NCBI RefSeq assembly: GCF_000499385.1
Contig: NW_013654671.1
Coordinates: forward strand, 1-16,347
Length of the DNA stretch: 16,347 nucleotides
Direction of reading: 5' to 3'
DNA from: Eimeria necatrix
Taxonomy: Eukaryota; Apicomplexa; Conoidasida; Eucoccidiorida; Eimeriidae
Below, in pieces: positions 1 to 10,500 of the stretch; positions within the stretch are counted from its first letter, which is position 1, and each line of letters begins with the position of its first letter. A program made the position numbers and the translations under genes. Below the pieces are notes generated by a model. The model had not been told where the DNA came from and made no database searches. It saw nothing but the letters and a program-made list of their open reading frames with translations.

Positions 1-116
1 CCAATTCATATTGAGGCCAGCTGATCACCAAGCTGACCCTCTACGTTAAATTAGCAAAGGGAAAACTTGCCAAGGACCAACCACGGCGACAATTGACGAT
101 GAGTGACTACACCGAG

Positions 117-189
117 CACACCAGATGGGACTCGAACCCACAACCTCAGCCTTAGGAGGGCTGCGCGCTATCCATTGCGCCACTGGTGC
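117..189 (-). tRNA. tRNA-Arg, anticodon CCT
   Basis: Read on the minus strand, the 73 nt fold into a full cloverleaf with no intron. The acceptor stem is GCACCAG with CTGGTGT (first pair G-U) and the discriminator is G. The D stem is GCGC/GCGC around AATGGATA. The anticodon stem is CAGCC/GGCTG with loop CTCCTAA, which gives anticodon CCT and decodes AGG as arginine. The variable loop has 5 nt, and the T arm is GTGGG-TTCGAGT-CCCAT. The polymerase III box A and box B lie inside the D and T arms. No T-run follows immediately; the first TTTT on the transcribed strand is about 50 nt past the 3' end, so the primary transcript may have a long trailer. CCA is not encoded, as expected in a eukaryote. 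Confidence 0.95.
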
Positions 190-667
190 GTCCAGTTCAC
201 CCTCTTCGCTGTACTTTGACGAAACAACCCTACGGTGCACCAATTTAAGCCACCTCGGCACTTGAAAAGTCTTGCGCAGCATTTGCCAACTGCGCTCCTG
301 ATACAAAATACACTATGCTCACCTAACGTCTGATGCCGCGTGCGAGCGTTATGTTATTGCGTCAAGCACTACTCTGCTACTCTGCTGTACATACGAAAGG
401 GCGAGTCCAACTACGAAGTGGACCATTAGGATAGTACTTTAAATATGTCTGCATGAAAAAAATATAAAGCGCTGCAGAAGTAGCACATGGATGATACTGG
501 GGTGCACCGAAATTGGCAAGGTTACTTTTGGATTGACTTTGGTAAGTGACACCTCTACAAGACCCTGCGGCAGGGCTTTAAAGTTTAAACGAAAGGGTAT
601 GAAGTAGGCTTCATACTGAAGAGAAAGAAAAACGCTTAAAACAGTTTACCAGTGTTGCACGCCTTCA

Positions 668-836
668 ATGGACTTCAATAACACCGATGCGAGTTCACGA
701 ACATGCAAAAGGACACTGTGGCGAGGCATGCTGCTGATATTTTTCTCCGCATATATATTTTGTTCGTCTAATCTCGTGCTTCAAACACCACTTGTTACTA
801 AATCGATTATTTTCAAGGTTTTCGGAGCATGTCAAG
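668..836 (+). other. Possible first coding exon with a signal anchor
   Basis: An ATG at 668 opens a frame of MDFNNTDASSRTCKRTLWRG, followed by the hydrophobic run MLLIFFSAYIF and then NLVLQTPLVTKSIIF. The frame stays open to a splice-donor-like CAAG|GTAGGG at 836/837. A short basic segment followed by a hydrophobic stretch is the shape of a signal anchor or a recessed signal peptide. The 65-codon frame ends at 865 and is short enough to occur by chance. No matching second exon could be identified with confidence; the open frame at 1605-2163 behind a TTCTGCAG acceptor is one possibility. The family is unknown. Confidence 0.2.
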
Positions 837-1214
837 GTAGGGGAAGAAAACGGCCGGATATCTAACGGCTTGAAGAGGCGTGCTCAAAACTCTGCCTACA
901 GCAACACAAGTTAAATTCCTCCTGAAGGCGAAAGGAAGACCCGCTTAGCAAGAAAAAATCAAACAAACGGCTGTACAGTCGTCTGTGAAAGAGCACCACC
1001 AATTCCTCGGGGGCTCGCTTATGATTTCTCTATATCGTGAGTCTTTTTGTGAACCCTTGAACCTTCATCTGAGTTATTTCATGGCAGGATTGCCGTAGTG
1101 ATATGTAACAAGGGCTGCAGTGCCGACGGGCCACAGCCCCGCCTTGGGCTGGTATTAATGCGCCCCACTAACAAGACAGAGGCGACAGCTGTGCTGCCAA
1201 GAAACAACTGAAGG

Positions 1215-1318
1215 CTTTCACTGGCGATATTGGCGTGACACTTTCACTAGCCATATTGGCGTGACACTTTCACTGGCCATGTTGGCGTGACACTTTCACT
1301 GGCCATACTGGCGTGATA
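1215..1318. repeat. 26-bp tandem repeat, four copies
   Basis: Four consecutive copies of a 26-bp unit begin at 1215, 1241, 1267 and 1293. Each starts CTTTCACT and carries TTGGCGTGA or CTGGCGTGA near its end. Copies differ by one to a few substitutions, such as GCGATATT, GCCATATT, GCCATGTT and GCCATACT in the middle, and there are no indels. The repeat ends abruptly at both sides. A 26-bp period is not a multiple of three, so it is unlikely to be coding. It is probably a minisatellite and could vary in copy number between isolates. Confidence 0.95.
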
Positions 1319-1554
1319 GTATGGTCCTAGTTACTCAGCATGGGTAAAAAATTGGGGGAAAATGGTAAGGGGTGCAAAAAAAACCGCATTCATTAGCCCA
1401 AGTCAGTTGTTGCTCCGGCAGTGGGTAAGAGTGCGATGAAAGACAAGGGAAGTTATATAGCACTGAAAAGGGTAATAGGCTTTGTGAAACAGTGCCACCG
1501 AAGAAATAAGACGTGAAAAGACTGAGCAGGGATCGCGCTCCGACGAACAGTTAA

Positions 1555-2163
1555 GGAGATCACGAACTATTCCTGCTTGGGTTGTTGCCGCCAGCGTTCT
1601 GCAGCTCGTCCTCTACAAGGCTCGGTGCCCAATCAGACAGCTACCGCAAGCGTTCGATCATCGAGGATTTAGTGCCAGGATCCAAAGCCCCAACAATATC
1701 AACGCCCTTCGCCGTAAAGTTATCATGTTCGCGATGTGGGTGTGCTCAGTGGAGGGACAACTCGTCAGCTAGATCCGGCGTAGGGAGTAAACGATTCTGG
1801 TGGCACTCATCTGACAGTACAGCAGCATCGAGTGCGTGCTCGTGTTGTGAACATGATGTCCAGTGTTACCAGAGCCCAAATTGGCAACGATTCAGGTTCG
1901 GTTTTGTTCACCATAGTGCGCGTACTGGTTGTGGAAAGAAAATTACAAGGCCAAAGGACGGCGCCAAGTCACGGCGACTGGTGGTACAAGGGTGGCCCGT
2001 GGTGAAGTTGGAGCTGGATCGAGTTGAGGGAACCCTCCTGAGCCTGGCCCGCTGGCTTCTGGTCATGCGCATTGAGAACTCCCAACTGCTTGCATATGCC
2101 ATGGCCAACCAGCCGTACAGAATTTTGTTGAGAGTTGACAAAAGGTTCTCGGAAGTTAATTAG
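1555..2163 (+). other. Unassigned long open reading frame, possible exon
   Basis: The frame is free of stops for 203 codons, which is unusual by chance in DNA of this composition. It has no ATG near its left end; a TTCTGCAG acceptor-like site ends at 1604. The first part is rich in Cys, Trp and Ser (RCGCAQW, ACSCCEHD) and does not look like a normal domain. The last part looks more like a protein (VKLELDRVEG, LARWLLVMRIENSQLL, QPYRILLRVDKRF) and ends at TAG in 2161-2163. No family is recognised. It could be an internal or terminal exon of a split gene, a decayed gene, or chance. Confidence 0.2.
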
Positions 2164-2930
2164 AATACAACATTCGCTGGAGCAAATCCGACGGTGAGAT
2201 AGGAAAGTGCACTTGGACGGCTGCGAATGCATGATAATGATGCAAATCGAGCGTATGCGTGAAAATCCGGAAGCGTACGACAGAGCTGCGCGACACCAAA
2301 CGCGAACAAATAGGGAAGATAGACCGAAACGGGAGACAAGCCTGCTGTAACGAAGCTGCAGCTGAGAGATCCCTTCAGCTTCCTGAGCTGCGCCAACTTA
2401 GGGCCCGCGGAGTTCTGGGCTCTTGAGCTAAGCTATCACTGAAGTTTGCGGGCAAACGGGATGGCCTGTCTGTATCATTTTTATTGGGTGGGGGCATTAG
2501 AAGAGAAAGCGATCAGGACAGTAAAGCTACCGGATCAGCGAACTTGTTGCAGCGTAGACACTGTGTTGCAGGAGAAAGCCGTTGTAGACAATGTCTCACC
2601 GGACGCCATTTCTATCATGGAGACAATAGGCGTTAGTAATGTCGCTAAATCCACTAGGGATTCATAGGAGCTTATGGCTGCGGCTGCCGTGCAGTCGCGC
2701 TGAAGTCCTTGGGTGCTGTAGAGTTGATATTTTCCAGCTGCTGATACCGGCGAATCAAGCTCTTTTCGGGCAGTGCGTGGGACGCAAGCGTATACACATA
2801 TATGAATAATGAACCACAGTCCATCATAGGTGTTCAGTCATGAAGTAATTAATTCAAGGAGACACATGTTGAAGCGACGAATAAGAGAGCACTTAATGAG
2901 AATTGCACACGTGGGCAGCCGCGGGGTAAA

Positions 2931-2961
2931 GGAGTACGTTAATAGAACTGTAACGTACTCC
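2931..2961. repeat. Perfect 11-bp inverted repeat (hairpin)
   Basis: GGAGTACGTTA at 2931-2941 is the exact reverse complement of TAACGTACTCC at 2951-2961, with a 9-nt loop ATAGAACTG. The arms contain the palindrome TACGTA or its overlap ACGT. It is not next to any supported gene: the nicotinamidase stop lies about 570 nt away. It could be a chance hairpin, the remnant of a small element, or a transcript-end structure. Confidence 0.85.
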
Positions 2962-3450
2962 AGAGCTTCCCGCCCATAAACTCGACAGAACTGACTCAAT
3001 AGTTCAAGGCGAGTTTCTTACTTCCCCCGTCTTTTTTTGAGCTCATGTCGAGCGTAAAAAACTGAGAGTCGATCAAAAGTGGGAGTCTGCCGGCTCGAAA
3101 AAACAATTTGTTCTCAGGAAGCAGCGAAGGGAAGAAAGCAGGATAGAGAACTGTTAAGAAATTGGGTGAAAGGAAAACGATGCCAGAGCTATGTTCAAAA
3201 AAGCGTCTGGAACATAAGGTTGCGCCACTGAGAAGACCAGACGTCTTAGTTTCAGGAGATACACTGTATCGTTCTTCCCCAAGCAAGCAGACTCCCCACA
3301 CAATACAGAGCATAGTCGAGCCGCACACAGGCGAGAATACGAATAAAAATAAGCACCGAACGGTGAAATAAAAGAAAGCCTCAGAAAACAAGCATTGAAG
3401 TGACTGCTACATCTGTGCAGTCTCCACTTAACCACAACAACACCGTTTGT

Positions 3451-3492
3451 GTTTGGGCAGGTGCTCCGCATAAGCGGAGCACCTGCCCAAAC
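3451..3492. repeat. Perfect 19-bp hairpin in the 3' flank of the nicotinamidase gene
   Basis: The left arm GTTTGGGCAGGTGCTCCGC (3451-3469) and the right arm GCGGAGCACCTGCCCAAAC (3474-3492) are exact reverse complements around a 4-nt loop ATAA. A U-G pair could add one step in RNA. It lies 35 nt beyond the nicotinamidase stop in the direction of transcription, so it is probably in the 3' UTR. The GC-rich stem should be very stable as RNA and could extrude as a cruciform in DNA. Possible roles are transcript-end processing, mRNA stability or a protein-binding site. It carries no U-tract resembling a bacterial terminator and is too short for a typical microRNA precursor. Confidence 0.95.
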
Positions 3493-3527
3493 GAAGGCAC
3501 CAATAACTTACCTATAATAAAGCCCTC

Positions 3528-4656
3528 TTATTCGGAGGAGGGCAAATCAATAGAAAAGAGGGTTCGTTCCGTCGCGAACGTTTCTAGAGTCAGGCATCTG
3601 ACTCCCTGAGAATTGAGGTACTCGAGGGTTTCACGTTGCTTCTCTTCAAATATTGCCGCAGTCAGGTCTGTTAATACGACCACATTCGGAAAACCCGCAG
3701 CCCGCAAACTGACCGCTGTTTCAGCGACACAAAACTCCAGGCAAAACCCGCACACTGCGACCGTTTCCACTGCTTTTGAACGCAGCAACGGCACTAAACC
3801 GGTTGGAGCGCTCTCAGCCCCACAGGCGGAGAAGCATTCAGCCTGGTTCAAATACGCACAGCAGAGAACCAATATCGGAGCAAAAATGCATACACTTGAG
3901 GCCCCGGCTCCCGGGCCGCTAAATGTCCTAAGGTTAGCTGCCAGTAATGCAAGAGATGCGATCTAAGAGTCAGTAAACGCTTACGGAAGTGTCACTGCCC
4001 TTAAAAACCACGAAATCTCCCAAGTCTGCATGTACAGCACCATGGAGTTTCGAGCCATGCGTGCCTTGTACGCAGTGAGTAGGCCAGAGACGGCAGATTG
4101 TAGCAGCCGAAGCCTCTGAAGACGACGCCGAGGAGACCACAGTCCAGTTCGCGTCCGGATCAAGGGAAGTCATGGCTTTTTTGACTGCTGCTCCCGCGGC
4201 TTGCTGCGCAGCAGCATGAGGCAGGCTGGCATTACCACAAGCGCAAATACTACGAATGCATTCTTTCGAATGCGAGCTCAAAAATGAGACGTGGTTAGAA
4301 GGGTGCCAGTCGAGAGAGAATATGACAATGTCCCACAAATTTCTTGATATGTCCTCTTGTCTAGTCCCATTTGCATCTGTCGAAGCAGACGTAATTGCCT
4401 GCAACATTTGCTTGCTCGTTATTTCCTTACAGCAATCAACTTCGGTTATGCATCCTGACTCACATGCCGAGCCCTCCCCGCTAGAATAGCGCCCAACTGT
4501 TTTCTGGCCCTGTTTTCTTGCATGGCGCAACGCTTCACCTATCCTCCGCACTACAGCCAGACCCGCCGGTGCTGCCAAGGCGCCCTCACAGAAGTCATTC
4601 TGGGCATCAGTCACGAGCAAACAGCACACACCTTTACCCGCTTGACAGTTCACCAT
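3528..4656 (-). CDS. Nicotinamidase (isochorismatase-fold hydrolase), two exons
   Basis: The enzyme hydrolyses nicotinamide to nicotinate and ammonia, feeding NAD salvage through the Preiss-Handler route. Exon 1 is 4656-3985 (224 codons) and exon 2 is 3842-3528. The 142-nt intron has donor TCC|GTAAGC and acceptor AACCAG|GCT, joins in phase 0, and gives 328 residues. The start AACCATGG has a good eukaryotic context. The catalytic triad appears as D17 (VTDAQNDF), K219 (VFKGSD) and C262 (FCVAETA). Metal ligands are D116 and H118 (DWHP) and H194 (LWPTHCVQGTHG). The joined AECFSAC matches the family position DSYSAF. The protein is longer than the usual 200-220 residues because of two insertions: about residues 52-107, between the first helix and the DWHP strand, and about 130-188, before LWPTHC, Ala- and Ser-rich. 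Neither insertion is needed for the fold, and either could conceal an unrecognised in-frame intron. No signal peptide is seen, so it is probably cytosolic. Confidence 0.92.
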
Positions 4657-7599
4657 GGTTGCGGCTATGAAAGCATGCGAGATATACGAAACACTAGCAA
4701 ACGAAGGACAGAGAAAGATAAACGAAGCTTAGTTGTCGCTGTCCTTTCCAATATCAAAAATATCAGCATCTTAGAATATCTGGCATATCCAGGAGTACAG
4801 AGAAGGCTTTCTGGGATTATCAATGTTTCAACGTGAGTTGATGCTGCAGCTCCCGCATCACAGCACTCACGTGACTTTGGCATAGGCTATATTTCGCACA
4901 CGCACCTAACTGAAGAAAAAAAATACTCCAAGTAATACACTTGTGATTTCCTGCTGTAAACAAAATACCACTTTGTCTTGTTGAGAAAAGCATGCGCTTT
5001 CCTAAAGCCCCAAGCGCTGCTGCAGTGCGTTCGCTGCTTTGGCTGCACACGCTGACCGTTAAAGGTTCTTCCGTCGGCGCTAGAAATGATGAGAGTATGC
5101 TATTTTTCAAAACTGTTAGCATGTACTTCGTGAAATTCTTCAGCACTTATTCAAATATGCAAGCCTGACGCTACACTTGCTGGGGCGCGGTTGTTGCAAT
5201 GGTAGGCGCGTTTTTTACCTCTAGACATTGTATTTATATAGCACGATCGGTATATCTTCCTGTCCACTACGAATATTTCTGTTAGGGGGACTGAGTTGCT
5301 CCGTGACTTTCCAGCGTTAGTGGGTCAGAGTCCTCTGGACTTGCGCTTGGATTGCTCTATTCCCCCTACGCGCTTGGGCCATAGAGGCGCCTTCGATCTT
5401 TACATCCAAAGAAGGAGGAAGTTTCTGTGTCTCTTGGTTTGCATATAGGTGCTCACCGTTATTTAACATTGCTAGCTCCAAGGCCTGTCTTGTTGATGAG
5501 CAAATTGGGCTGGTCGGCTGTATTTGCCAGATTTCTTTATTTTAAATGACTCTAATTATGCTTGTTCTGTATTGATCAAAATCTTAAAAGCTCTGAAAGT
5601 TGTTCCTGCGCAGCTTTGTGGTGCTGCGCACCACAACAGCGTCCCGTAGCTCTGACTCGAGCTGGCGTTCTATATTTGCTATGAGACGAGTACGAGACGC
5701 TAGGAAGATGCCTGAATTACACTGTGATGACCTGTTGAATTCTAGTCATGACCTATATGCTGAGAGAGGGCTCGTAGCCTCCGTGTTTTTTCTGCAAGGT
5801 TAGGGGACAGGGAACAAACACTGTTAGCACGAGAAGACTCTCACTTTTGGGTTCAGAATGAGCATCATTTGCTTGACATAACTCATCATGCAATATCGTC
5901 TGTGTAGCAAGCAGATAGAATGCCGCACGCACCCAAGGAAGCACGTGAAAAATCTATAGGCGGTCCATCCTTGAACCAAGTTCACGGCAGCGACAACGAC
6001 CTCCCCCATGCCAAATTGAGCAAAAGTGAAATAACCTATTCCTAGGGAGTTTGCCAGCGATGCTTCTGATTGAGTGGTTAGTTGAGATTACTGTTTCCCG
6101 GTGTGGGGAATCTAGGGGAGCCTCCTTACTTCTTCGCCACCCTGCCTCACCGTAAACCTTCACCACTAGCTCAGCTGTCCCGTAGAGAGGGAGTTTCTGC
6201 AAATGTATCTTTTGGATTATTTTTCCCTGCAACGCGCTCTAGACTCCAGAAGGTCCTTTCCTTGCAGAATCCCGCGGTGTCCAGCGCCGCAGAAGCCTTC
6301 GGTAGGGTGTGACACCACGCGTGCAAACTTGGATCAGAATTCAGCTTTAACCTTATCCTTGGATTCAAATAACAGCGGTTGGACACGTTTAAACCAGCAG
6401 TGAATCAGCAGAAGCCTTTGACATGTGCTTCGGCCCTTTCATGTTAAGATGCGCAGTTGATACACTGAACATAATCAAACAAAGAGTTACCCCCAAGACT
6501 GATCAATTTTTACTAGGACTTCAAAAGAATATAAATGGTATAACTTCGACGGACCTATAGAAGGCTGCTGGTGCTACGATGTTCGAGTGCCCTCGACCCT
6601 GTTCGCGCGTTTTAACTGATGGTCCACAGCGAAGTGCAAAGTGAAGCGCGTGCTACCGGCATTACATAGATGCCGCATTTATTCTCCTCTTCAACAAGAA
6701 GTTTTTTGTAAGAATATCCAGACGTTTTTGAGCACCAAAGCAGTAACTGCCGTCTACTTTTTTACGCGGTGGGGACCATGGTCATGATCTCTCGTAGGCA
6801 GCTCCTCACATCAGTTCTTGCGCCTCGAGGCTTCCTGCCATCGATTTAATATTATGCCTGTGCAAAACACATGGAACTATCCCATTTCGTAATCATATTT
6901 TGGACTGTTGAGGGGCAATATATTTCTTCGGCATGTAGCGCTGAAGCTGCTGCATCATCAAAGCGACTACAACCGATCACCTGAATAGGCCCTGAGCAGC
7001 GGTTCCCTTGCTGCTTCGTTGACTTATCCGCTCAACGGCAACTGATTCTTCTACTGCATGCGGGCGTGTTCACTTGAGTCATAGTATTTTTGCGTCATTT
7101 CACAGAAATTCGAGCTCGCTGTAGCTCATTAGCGGACGCTGTAGGGAAGTGGCCGCTGATGCGTCAGAGATGCCATAGCTGCATACTCGACGCGTGGCTT
7201 TATCACCGTTGGTCTTAGCAGTACCAGTCACATCCTTTGTAATATCTTCTTTGGTAACTAATGGATCCATGTATGCTTCCTAGCCCTCACGGCAGCACGA
7301 AGGGGCCTGTCTGTGTAGCATGGGAATACCAGTTGAGGTTGTGATAGTGGTGCATACATGTTGTTAAGCGAGGAACAGCAGAGAAGAAGAGCGGCCTAAT
7401 CTGCGAAGCTAGTCAGAGCAGCCTAGGTTGGTGGGACTTGCTGCTTGCTTCTTGGGACTCGGGACTGCCACCTGCGGACGCTCACCACATCATAGCCTGG
7501 TCGCCCGCTTTTCGCTGATTTGCCAAGTGTGCCACCTGAATTGTCTGCGCCCTGGTTCTATCCCCTGGACGGGATGTCAGGACAGCTGTTGCACCGACG
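4657..7599. other. Intergenic stretch without a supported gene
   Basis: This lies between the divergent starts of the nicotinamidase (minus) and the large membrane protein gene (plus), so it must hold both promoters. No TATA box or other core element could be assigned with confidence. Open frames here, such as the 108-codon one on the minus strand at 4820-5146, are short, start poorly and resemble nothing known. Two close copies of GAGACG (5683-5688 and 5694-5699) are the only short motif I noticed. Upstream non-coding exons of either gene could lie here unseen. Confidence 0.6.
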
Positions 7600-10500
7600 A
7601 TGCGTCGTGAGTATGTTCTATTTTTGTTGTTCATCGCCCAACTGCCATCAGTTCGACCCATAGACTTGAGAGAACAGCAAATGATGGAAGCAACGGCTCT
7701 TCTTCGGGGAGGCAGCTCCGTGGGTATGGCGAAGTTGATGCCTGTTCCTTCAAACGTTTTGGAGAGCGCGGAGTTCTCCAGTTTGCTTAGTGCATACGCT
7801 GAAGATATTGTGTCGGAGATAGGTAGAAGGGAGTGCCGTTACTGGATAGACGTTGAAAAGTTCAGAGCAAACCGAGCTACAGCGTGGTCCAGTGGGCCAG
7901 TTATAAAGAACTCAATGGGATTCTCCAGACATCCAACCCCATTGCCACAGCCCAAGCCGACTCAGTGGACGGGCAATGGTCGCTGTTCGTCTTTAAATAA
8001 AGAGTTCGGCGTTGCCGTGACGGGAAGCAGCAAGCCATCAGCAGCCTCGCACTTGACTTATACTCAATGCACGGCCGCTCCATGGTTCTTAGACGTTGAA
8101 GTGGCAGGAATAGAGACTAAGGAAACTGACTCAGGTTCGAATTATTTTGTCGTGCAGTTGAATTACAGCGGTGCTGCCCCCTCCGCCGTTTCCAGGATGC
8201 CGACGGTGATGCCGCTACGCCTGGAACAGTTGGCTAATTATCTACGGGGAGGATGGATTCCAAAACGAGGTGACAACGCCACAATTGTTTGCCTGGGGAA
8301 GGGAGAACCGCTGATTTTTGCCGCACACACTGACGACGAGGAACAGTATGCCGGTAAGTCTGACTACAACTTGAAGTTACCGCAAAACTGTTGTTTCCCC
8401 ACAAGTCGCATAGTCCTCCGGGCCCGCGAGGGAGGAAAATGTAGTGGTTGTAGCACGCTTGCAGCTTCTGAAGTTTTATTTTCTCGTTATTTCGGTATGC
8501 AGTAGATGGCGGTTCGAGGGACCTACAATGAAGGAGGGTACCTACTGTTTGCAGCTCATATATTCATTCTTAAGACCACGTGTATTCTTAGCACTTGGCA
8601 GGGCGCCGTACTTCTGTGCATGGCTTTTGTGAGTGCCTTGTCCACTTTTCAGCAGGTGCGCGAATTAGATTGCATGTAAATTTGTTGTCAACTTGTACAG
8701 TCATGCTATTGTAGCTGCTGAGAACGGAGCTCACCTCTCCCCAGTTTCTTTTGTGCCGCCAGAGTTTCTGCCTGGTCCTTGGTCTGTCGAAGTGGATGTG
8801 GAATTCTATCGCGATGTTTTGCGGCCCATGGGTGTTGGTGTTCGTCTGCACCTGAAGGACAACCTTTCCGTCACGCTTCCTCCTCTCCGTGTGTTGCCTT
8901 TCAACAGTGGAAAGCTCTCAACTGAGCAGTGGCTGCTGTTGGAGCTGGCAGAGTTGCACACACAGCGACAATGGCAGAGCAACAGTGAGGACGAAACTGG
9001 AAGTACAGAAAAAGATAAGCCTGGAGAATGGGCTACATTCCAGCGTGATGCAGCTTTTGAGGCATTATCTGTTGGACGTTGCCGACTAAAGAGAGGCAGG
9101 AGGGCTGATGATCCCGTTTTGCTAGACTGTCTTCCAAATATAAGTAATCGAAGTAAACGAGAACGTGAGCAGTGGCAAGAGGGAGCTCTATACACTGCAT
9201 TTATATGTAGCAGCTCCGCTGCTTCGATTCATGTACGGCTGTGTTTCTTTCTTGCTCTTTTCGTTAGTGGCTGTTTTCTTCCACATTTATGCAGTTGTCT
9301 CCTCTGTAACATTTGTTTCAACTTCATTTTCTTTTTTGTATGGCTTTCGCCCTGCATAGAGGCCAATTCTGTAGGGCTTCATGCATGTGTCCAGAACTTT
9401 CTCTAGTCACTTTTGATTATGCTGCTATTGAATTGCTCACTTTACTTTGACGTCGTCACTGCCTGACGATTTTGTGGCTGTAGAGGTTGTCCATGGTCAG
9501 TAAGAGTTGCTCTTACTCCGTGTTCGGATGCTCTTGCAGTGGCGATGAATGGTTTAAACGTCGTCCGTCGCGGGGCTATCAGCTTGGCACTGGCCGCAAT
9601 TCCAGCTATGAGGATCAGTGCGGCATTTCATTCTCTTATACATTCTAGTGACAGCACAGAGGAGAGGGCGGACAGCCTTGTCACGGGACTGTCGCTTTTT
9701 AATATAAGAAGAAGTTGGGATTTAACCGTTTCAAGGGATACTCCAAAGACAGCTGGATATTTGAGGAAAGTATTGCAACTGAGTAAGCATGCGTGGACGG
9801 CGAAACAAGAGGAGCTTTTGGGTGAGTTGTCTTCTGAATTGCTCCAGATGTATGCGCGAGGTGCACAAGGCGTTGCTCAATACAGTGGGAAATTAATATT
9901 TGAAGCAAGTGATTCCACCCTTGTAGTACGTGTCCCGGTATCTAGTCTCAGCTTCAGACGGCGCCTTCGCCTCGGCCTTTTGTTTGAAGATGATTTGGAG
10001 CTGGTGTTTACTTTCACGGACATGGGCGGGAAGTTTCACCCCTTTCAGAGAGTTCCGTCCTCTGAGGAAGAAAGCGTTAAACAAAGCAGCGTAGATTCAG
10101 GTGGAGCTGGCCATAACTCAGAGGATAAAAGTGCGGGCCGAAACGGGGGAAGCAAGGGTGAAGAACCAACGAGGGCCCTCCTTAGCGGCGGGTTACACGA
10201 GAAAACATCGAAGTGCACTGGTGCAAGTTCAGCGTCAGGGGGTGAAGTGAGCAAGGAAGAGAGGGAACCTGATGTGAGCATTACGTATTTACAGCTTCTC
10301 TGGCAGAAGGTAGCGGAGCCACACCACCGCGAGCTGCGACATATTGCAGTTGGGAATATATTAGCCGATGTTGGCACAACAGTGGCACTGATGGTTGCTT
10401 CGTTTATCATTGCAAAAATGATTGGCAATTTTAATGGACGAACTGTCGCGGATATACTGAGAGAAAGGAGAGCTGCACGCCTTTCTCATTCCACAAGTAG

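Larger units (their letters stand above)
190..3450. other. Gene-poor stretch with repeats and weak exon candidates
   Basis: No recognisable protein or RNA gene lies between the tRNA and the nicotinamidase 3' flank. Contents I can support are a 26-bp tandem repeat (1215-1318) and an 11-bp inverted repeat (2931-2961). Two open stretches deserve mention but cannot be assigned. One is at 668-836 and resembles a signal-anchor first exon ending at a good donor. The other is the open frame at 1555-2163. The right-hand part, up to about 3450, must include the 3' UTR of the minus-strand nicotinamidase gene. A minus-strand open frame at 2996-3391 there has no recognisable features. Confidence 0.6.

Noticed and set aside
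46..306. 86-codon minus-strand frame including PVAQWIARSPP
   Set aside because: This is the familiar spurious translation of a tRNA-Arg gene. The nucleotide sequence folds as a cloverleaf at 117-189.
1215..1318. Array considered as a CRISPR
   Set aside because: Units are directly adjacent with no spacers, and the window is eukaryotic.
2996..3471. Minus-strand frames of 131 and 105 codons with hydrophobic stretches
   Set aside because: They overlap each other in different frames, lie in the probable 3' UTR of the nicotinamidase gene, and resemble no family.
3613..3966. 117-codon plus-strand frame
   Set aside because: It is antisense to nicotinamidase exon 2 and its intron. The minus strand has clear catalytic motifs.
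5682..5699. GAGACG motifs resembling the Toxoplasma WGAGACG promoter element (also near 11765, 12280 and 16106)
   Set aside because: The number found is close to what chance predicts for a 7-mer on both strands of 16 kb, and one copy lies inside a coding exon.
7428..7610. 60-codon plus-strand frame just upstream of the membrane protein
   Set aside because: It overlaps the chosen start, lacks recognisable features, and the ATG at 7600 already begins a good signal peptide.
8693..8714. Acceptor TACAG at 8700 for exon 2 of the membrane protein
   Set aside because: It leaves the reading frame out of phase with the donor at 8353. TTGTAG ending at 8714 keeps the frame.
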